Positions 14,229 through 17,280 of a stretch of 17,280 bases of DNA are shown here, in pieces (the first letter of the stretch is position 1; each line of letters starts with the position of its first letter). A model generated the notes under the pieces. That model was not told the origin of the DNA. It did not search any database and saw only the letters and a list, made by a program, of their open reading frames with translations. Origin of the DNA: an uncultured Verrucomicrobiota bacterium. GTDB lineage: Bacteria > Verrucomicrobiota > Verrucomicrobiia > Limisphaerales > UBA9464. The stretch spans positions 1 to 17,280 of the forward strand of contig CAIPFS010000653.1 of NCBI GenBank assembly GCA_903864375.1, in the 5' to 3' direction. The position numbers and the translations under genes are program-made.

Positions 14229-15304
14229 TCCGTGTACCCTTTCGCCCCGGAAGCATAAAAGGTGGCTTCATCCGGAATATTCAGCGGGGCATTTCTCCGG
14301 AGTCGCTCGGGGAGGTCGGGATTGGCCAGGAAGGGGACACCAAAGGCGATGGCGTCAGCCCAACCTTCGGCGATGGCCTGATTGCCCGTCTCCCGGGTAA
14401 ATCCGCCCGCGCTGACCATGGCTCCCGTGAATCGGGGTCGAAGTTCCCTGGGGCCGACGCCGGCCACGGCTCCATGAGCCAGATCCTGGGCGGTCACCTG
14501 GGTCACGTGGGCGTAGGCCAGACCGAGGGGGCTCAATTCCTTGAGAACGTAGGAGAAGGTTTCCAGTGGGTTGGAATCCCGCATGTCATTGAAAACACCG
14601 GCTGGGGAAAATCGGATGCCCACCCGTTCAGCCCCCCAGACGCCGACCACCGCCTCGGTGACCTCGAGGGTGAGACGAGCCCTGCCCGCCAGACTGCCGC
14701 CGTAGGCATCCGTCCGCCGGTTCGTCCCGTCCCGGAGAAACTGGTCCAGCAGGTAGCCGTTGGCGTTGTGAATTTCCACTCCGTCGAATCCGGCTTGCCG
14801 CGCTCGTTCAGCTCCTGCGGCGTACTCGGCGACGATGCCCGGAATTTCAGAGGTCTCCAGCGCCCGGGGAGTGGTGTAGGGAACCATTGCGGTTCCGGTA
14901 AATATCTGGCCGCGCGGCGCCAGGGCCGACGGTGCCACCGGCTGGCCGCCGTCCGGTTGGAAGGCAGGATCGGAGATCCGACCCACATGCCACAATTGAA
15001 GGACAATCCTCCCACCGAGGTCATGGACCGTCCGCGTCACCTTTCTCCAGCCTTCCACCTGGGCATCCGTGTGAATACCCGGGGTATTGGGATAGCCGTA
15101 CCCCCTGGGAGAGACCGAAGTTGCCTCACTGATGATAAGTCCGGCGGAAGCCCGCTGTCCGTAGTAAACGGCATTCAGGTCGTTGGGCACATGTCCTTCA
15201 CCCGCCCGACAACGGGTGAGGGGAGCCATGAGGATGCGATTGGGGAGATCCCAGGCACCAAGCCGGATGGGATCAAAAAGGGTGGGCCGCGAGTTCGAAT
15301 TCAT
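14165..15304 (-). CDS. nemA: Old Yellow Enzyme family alkene reductase (NemA-like)
   Basis: A 379-residue FMN enzyme, usual length about 365. It opens LFDPIRLGAWDLPNRILMAP (9-28) and continues with the FMN-contacting MAPLTRCRA. The substrate-binding His/Asn pair and catalytic tyrosine are H179, N182 and Y184 in EIHNANGYLLDQF, equivalent to H191, N194 and Y196 of yeast OYE1. RRTDAYGGS follows at 196-204. The C-terminal phosphate-binding part has SAGGF and IAFGVPFLANPDLP. Such enzymes use NADPH to reduce activated C=C bonds of enones, maleimides and nitro compounds; the physiological substrate is usually unknown, often quinones or electrophile detoxification. It lies 51 bp downstream of the ABC-F gene in the same direction and may share its transcript. 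Its 3' end runs 64 bp into the convergent flavoprotein gene. Confidence 0.95.
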   Translation of the reverse strand: MNSNSRPTLFDPIRLGAWDLPNRILMAPLTRCRAGEGHVPNDLNAVYYGQRASAGLIISEATSVSPRGYGYPNTPGIHTDAQVEGWRKVTRTVHDLGGRIVLQLWHVGRISDPAFQPDGGQPVAPSALAPRGQIFTGTAMVPYTTPRALETSEIPGIVAEYAAGAERARQAGFDGVEIHNANGYLLDQFLRDGTNRRTDAYGGSLAGRARLTLEVTEAVVGVWGAERVGIRFSPAGVFNDMRDSNPLETFSYVLKELSPLGLAYAHVTQVTAQDLAHGAVAGVGPRELRPRFTGAMVSAGGFTRETGNQAIAEGWADAIAFGVPFLANPDLPERLRRNAPLNIPDEATFYASGAKGYTDYPRLADEGNAPSDGRAAAMA

Positions 15305-15355
15305 TTTTGGTGAGATTTCGACTCCCGGGCGGGGAAGCGCAAATGGAAGTCGCCT

Positions 15356-17278
15356 TCAGGCTGAGGCCCGGCTGAGCGCATCCAATATTTCCCACCGGCT
15401 GTAAAGGCGGGCCGCCTCCTTTTTGGCGGACTCCAATTCGAGCATGGCCTCCTTGATGGCCGCACCGCCGGATTTGAGGAATTCGGGCGAGACAAGACGT
15501 GCCTCCAGCCGGGTCACCTTTTCGTCGGTGGCCTCGATTGCCGCCTCGATTCCCTGCCATTCCTGTTGCTCCTTGAAGGACATTTTGCGGGCACGCGGAG
15601 CGGGTGTGACCGGCGGTACGGAAGGAACGACGGGCAGATCCCGGGACGCTGCTGCCGGTACCGGCTTGGAACCCCCGGATTTTCCAGGGGTCACCGCCGC
15701 GCGACGCTTTTTCTCCAGGTAATAGTCATAGTTGCCTTCGCTGTAGACCACGCGCCCCTCTCCTTCGAAGGCCACGATCCCCGTACAGACCCGATTGAGA
15801 AAATACCGGTCGTGACTGACCACCAGCACGCACCCCGGAAAGGTTTCCAGCGCCTCCTCCAGCACGCGCAGGGTGGGGAGATCCAGGTCGTTGGTCGGTT
15901 CGTCCAGAATCAGGAAGTTCCCGCCGCGCTTGAGGACCTTGGCCAGCAGCAATCGGCTGCGCTCACCTCCACTGAGGTATTTGACCGGCGTCATCATCCG
16001 GTCCTCGGGAAAAAGAAAACGTCGAAGATATCCCCGCAGGCTCAGCTGGTCCTCCCCCCACTGAACCCATTCCGGTCCGTCGCTGACTTCGTCCAGGACC
16101 GTGCGGTCCTCCCGCAGTTGAAGACGGTCCTGGTCCACGAAGTTGAACTTGGTCAGTTGGCCGATTCGAACCTCGCCCTCGGAGGGGGGGAAATGGCCCA
16201 GGACCAACCGGAGCAGCGTCGACTTGCCCAGTCCATTGCGCCCGGTGATCCCCAGACGGGTCCCTCCGGCGAAGTTCAGGTTCAGTCCACGAAACAACCA
16301 GCGTCCGCCAAATTCCATGCCCACCTGGATCAGTTCAGCCACCCGGTTTCCCAATTGGGGAGGTGGAGGAATGACGAGTTCGAGGTTGGTCTCAACTGCC
16401 GGAGGGCCTGCCGCTTCGGCGTCGAAGTACCGGTCCAGTCGGGCCTTGGATTTGCTGGTTTGTGCCTTGGGACGGCGACGGACCCAGGCGAGCTCGCGTT
16501 GCAGGAACATCTGGCGCTTGTGTTCCACCAGACCTTCCGTCGCCAGCTTTTCTGCCCGGGCCACCAGGTAATCGGTGTAGTTGCCTTCGTAGCGCTCGAA
16601 AACCCCGTTTCTCAGCTCCACCAGGCTGGTGGCCACCTGGTCCAGAAAATGGCGATCGTGGGTGACCACCAGCAGGGCCCCGGGGTAATCCGCCAGAAAA
16701 TTGGTGATCCACTCCACCGAGTCGGTGTCCAGGTGGTTGGTCGGTTCATCGAGGATCAGGACGTCCGGCTGGCTGACCAGGGCCCGGGCCAGGGCCACGC
16801 GCCGGCGTTCCCCACCGGACAACGGACCGATCAGCCGGTCATCCTGCGGGCAGCCCAACTGGTTCAGGGCGGTCCGGATCCGGGTGTCGAGATTCCACCC
16901 GTCGAGCGTCGCAATCCGTTCCTCGAGTTCCTCGTGTCGTCGCGTGTGTCCGGGCAGGTTCTCGTATTCATGGATCAGATCGAGGACGACCTTGCCGCCC
17001 TCCCGGACGCTTTCGTAGACCGACTTGGAGGCATCGAGGGCGAACGCCTGGGGGAGATACCCCACCACCGTGCCTTTCGTCCGGATGATCTCTCCCGAGT
17101 CTGGAATCAGTTCACCGGCCAGAATCCGAAGAAAGGTGGATTTTCCCGCACCGTTGCGTCCCACGAGCCCCGCCCTGTCTCCACTGGCAAGCGACAGGGT
17201 GGCATGGTCCAGGAGGACTCGATCGTTGTGGGCGACAAGAATCTCGCGGGCTGTAATGAGGGCGGGCGTTGAAATCAC
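15356..17278 (-). CDS. uup: ABC-F ATPase, Uup type
   Basis: A 640-residue protein with two ABC domains in one chain and no membrane span. Domain 1: Walker A GRNGAGKST (40-48), signature LSGGE (153-157), Walker B LILDEP (174-179), switch H207 in THDRHF. Domain 2: Walker A GRNGLGKST (346-354), signature LSGGE (435-439), Walker B LILDEP (456-461), SHDRYF (488-493). The linker KRQMFLQRELAWVRRRPKAQ (254-273) and a charged C-terminal tail (about 565-640) predicted as a helical coiled coil match Uup, about 635 residues. Uup acts on ribosomes or nucleic acid and affects transposon excision and collided ribosomes; it is not a transporter. The start chosen is GTG at 17278. The window ends two bases further, so an upstream start cannot be excluded. 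Confidence 0.94.
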   Translation of the reverse strand: MISTPALITAREILVAHNDRVLLDHATLSLASGDRAGLVGRNGAGKSTFLRILAGELIPDSGEIIRTKGTVVGYLPQAFALDASKSVYESVREGGKVVLDLIHEYENLPGHTRRHEELEERIATLDGWNLDTRIRTALNQLGCPQDDRLIGPLSGGERRRVALARALVSQPDVLILDEPTNHLDTDSVEWITNFLADYPGALLVVTHDRHFLDQVATSLVELRNGVFERYEGNYTDYLVARAEKLATEGLVEHKRQMFLQRELAWVRRRPKAQTSKSKARLDRYFDAEAAGPPAVETNLELVIPPPPQLGNRVAELIQVGMEFGGRWLFRGLNLNFAGGTRLGITGRNGLGKSTLLRLVLGHFPPSEGEVRIGQLTKFNFVDQDRLQLREDRTVLDEVSDGPEWVQWGEDQLSLRGYLRRFLFPEDRMMTPVKYLSGGERSRLLLAKVLKRGGNFLILDEPTNDLDLPTLRVLEEALETFPGCVLVVSHDRYFLNRVCTGIVAFEGEGRVVYSEGNYDYYLEKKRRAAVTPGKSGGSKPVPAAASRDLPVVPSVPPVTPAPRARKMSFKEQQEWQGIEAAIEATDEKVTRLEARLVSPEFLKSGGAAIKEAMLELESAKKEAARLYSRWEILDALSRASA

Positions 17279-17280
17279 TC

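Noticed and set aside
14135..15313. A 392-codon open frame on the plus strand
   Set aside because: It is antisense to the ene-reductase, whose minus-strand translation has all Old Yellow Enzyme motifs. The plus-strand product matches nothing recognisable and is a GC-driven shadow.
15566..17272. A 568-codon open frame on the plus strand
   Set aside because: It is antisense to the ABC-F gene, which has both sets of Walker and signature motifs. Long antisense frames are common in GC-rich DNA.

Overview
The window looks like chromosomal DNA of a GC-rich member of the Verrucomicrobiota (Pedosphaera/Limisphaera-like), less likely a related PVC bacterium. This is inferred from gene content: a paired DUF1501/DUF1800 export locus with Ig-like repeats, a planctomycete-type small c-type cytochrome, a lipoprotein with TPR repeats, and genes mostly lacking a strong Shine-Dalgarno. 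No 16S, tRNA, integrase, transposase or CRISPR array is visible, so the taxonomy stays an inference.

Left part (1-2190): the 5' end of a minus-strand gene (N-terminal membrane anchor, probably SurA/PpiD-like) diverges from a membrane protein whose C-terminal domain resembles GrpE. A small exported cytochrome c (minus) then diverges from a single-cluster 4Fe-4S ferredoxin (plus), which ends in a good intrinsic terminator. A perfect 30-bp palindrome lies 3' of the next gene.

Centre (2191-10432, all minus): in transcription order, a large exported DUF1800 protein (copy B), a Tat-type DUF1501 protein 28 bp downstream, a 774-bp gap, and a second DUF1800 protein (copy A). The two DUF1800 genes are paralogues of exactly the same length (1014 codons). 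They align at a constant offset of 5197 bp without an indel from codon 151 to the stop. Their first 150 codons differ in kind: A has an extra Ig-like repeat, B a non-repetitive acidic and proline-rich N-terminus. Each carries tandem repeats of about 98 residues in front of an IPT/TIG-like segment and the DUF1800 domain. The biochemical function of DUF1800 and DUF1501 is unknown. The duplication with swapped N-termini and uneven identity is the most notable feature of the window.

Right part (10433-17280): a 523-bp intergenic region rich in inverted repeats, including two copies of a TAAGA-N5-TCTTA palindrome, separates copy B from a divergent unit. That unit is a TPR lipoprotein gene followed 15 bp later by a BaiN/HI0933-type flavoprotein gene. 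Convergent to it are an ABC-F ATPase of the Uup type and, 51 bp after it, an Old Yellow Enzyme ene-reductase. The ene-reductase 3' end overlaps the flavoprotein 3' end by 64 bp.

The genes do not form one pathway. The centre is an envelope/export locus, and the right part is housekeeping redox and translation-associated functions. I found no gene cluster that clearly is a new defence or biosynthetic system; the best candidates for follow-up are the DUF1800 pair, the membrane-anchored GrpE-like protein and the shared palindrome.
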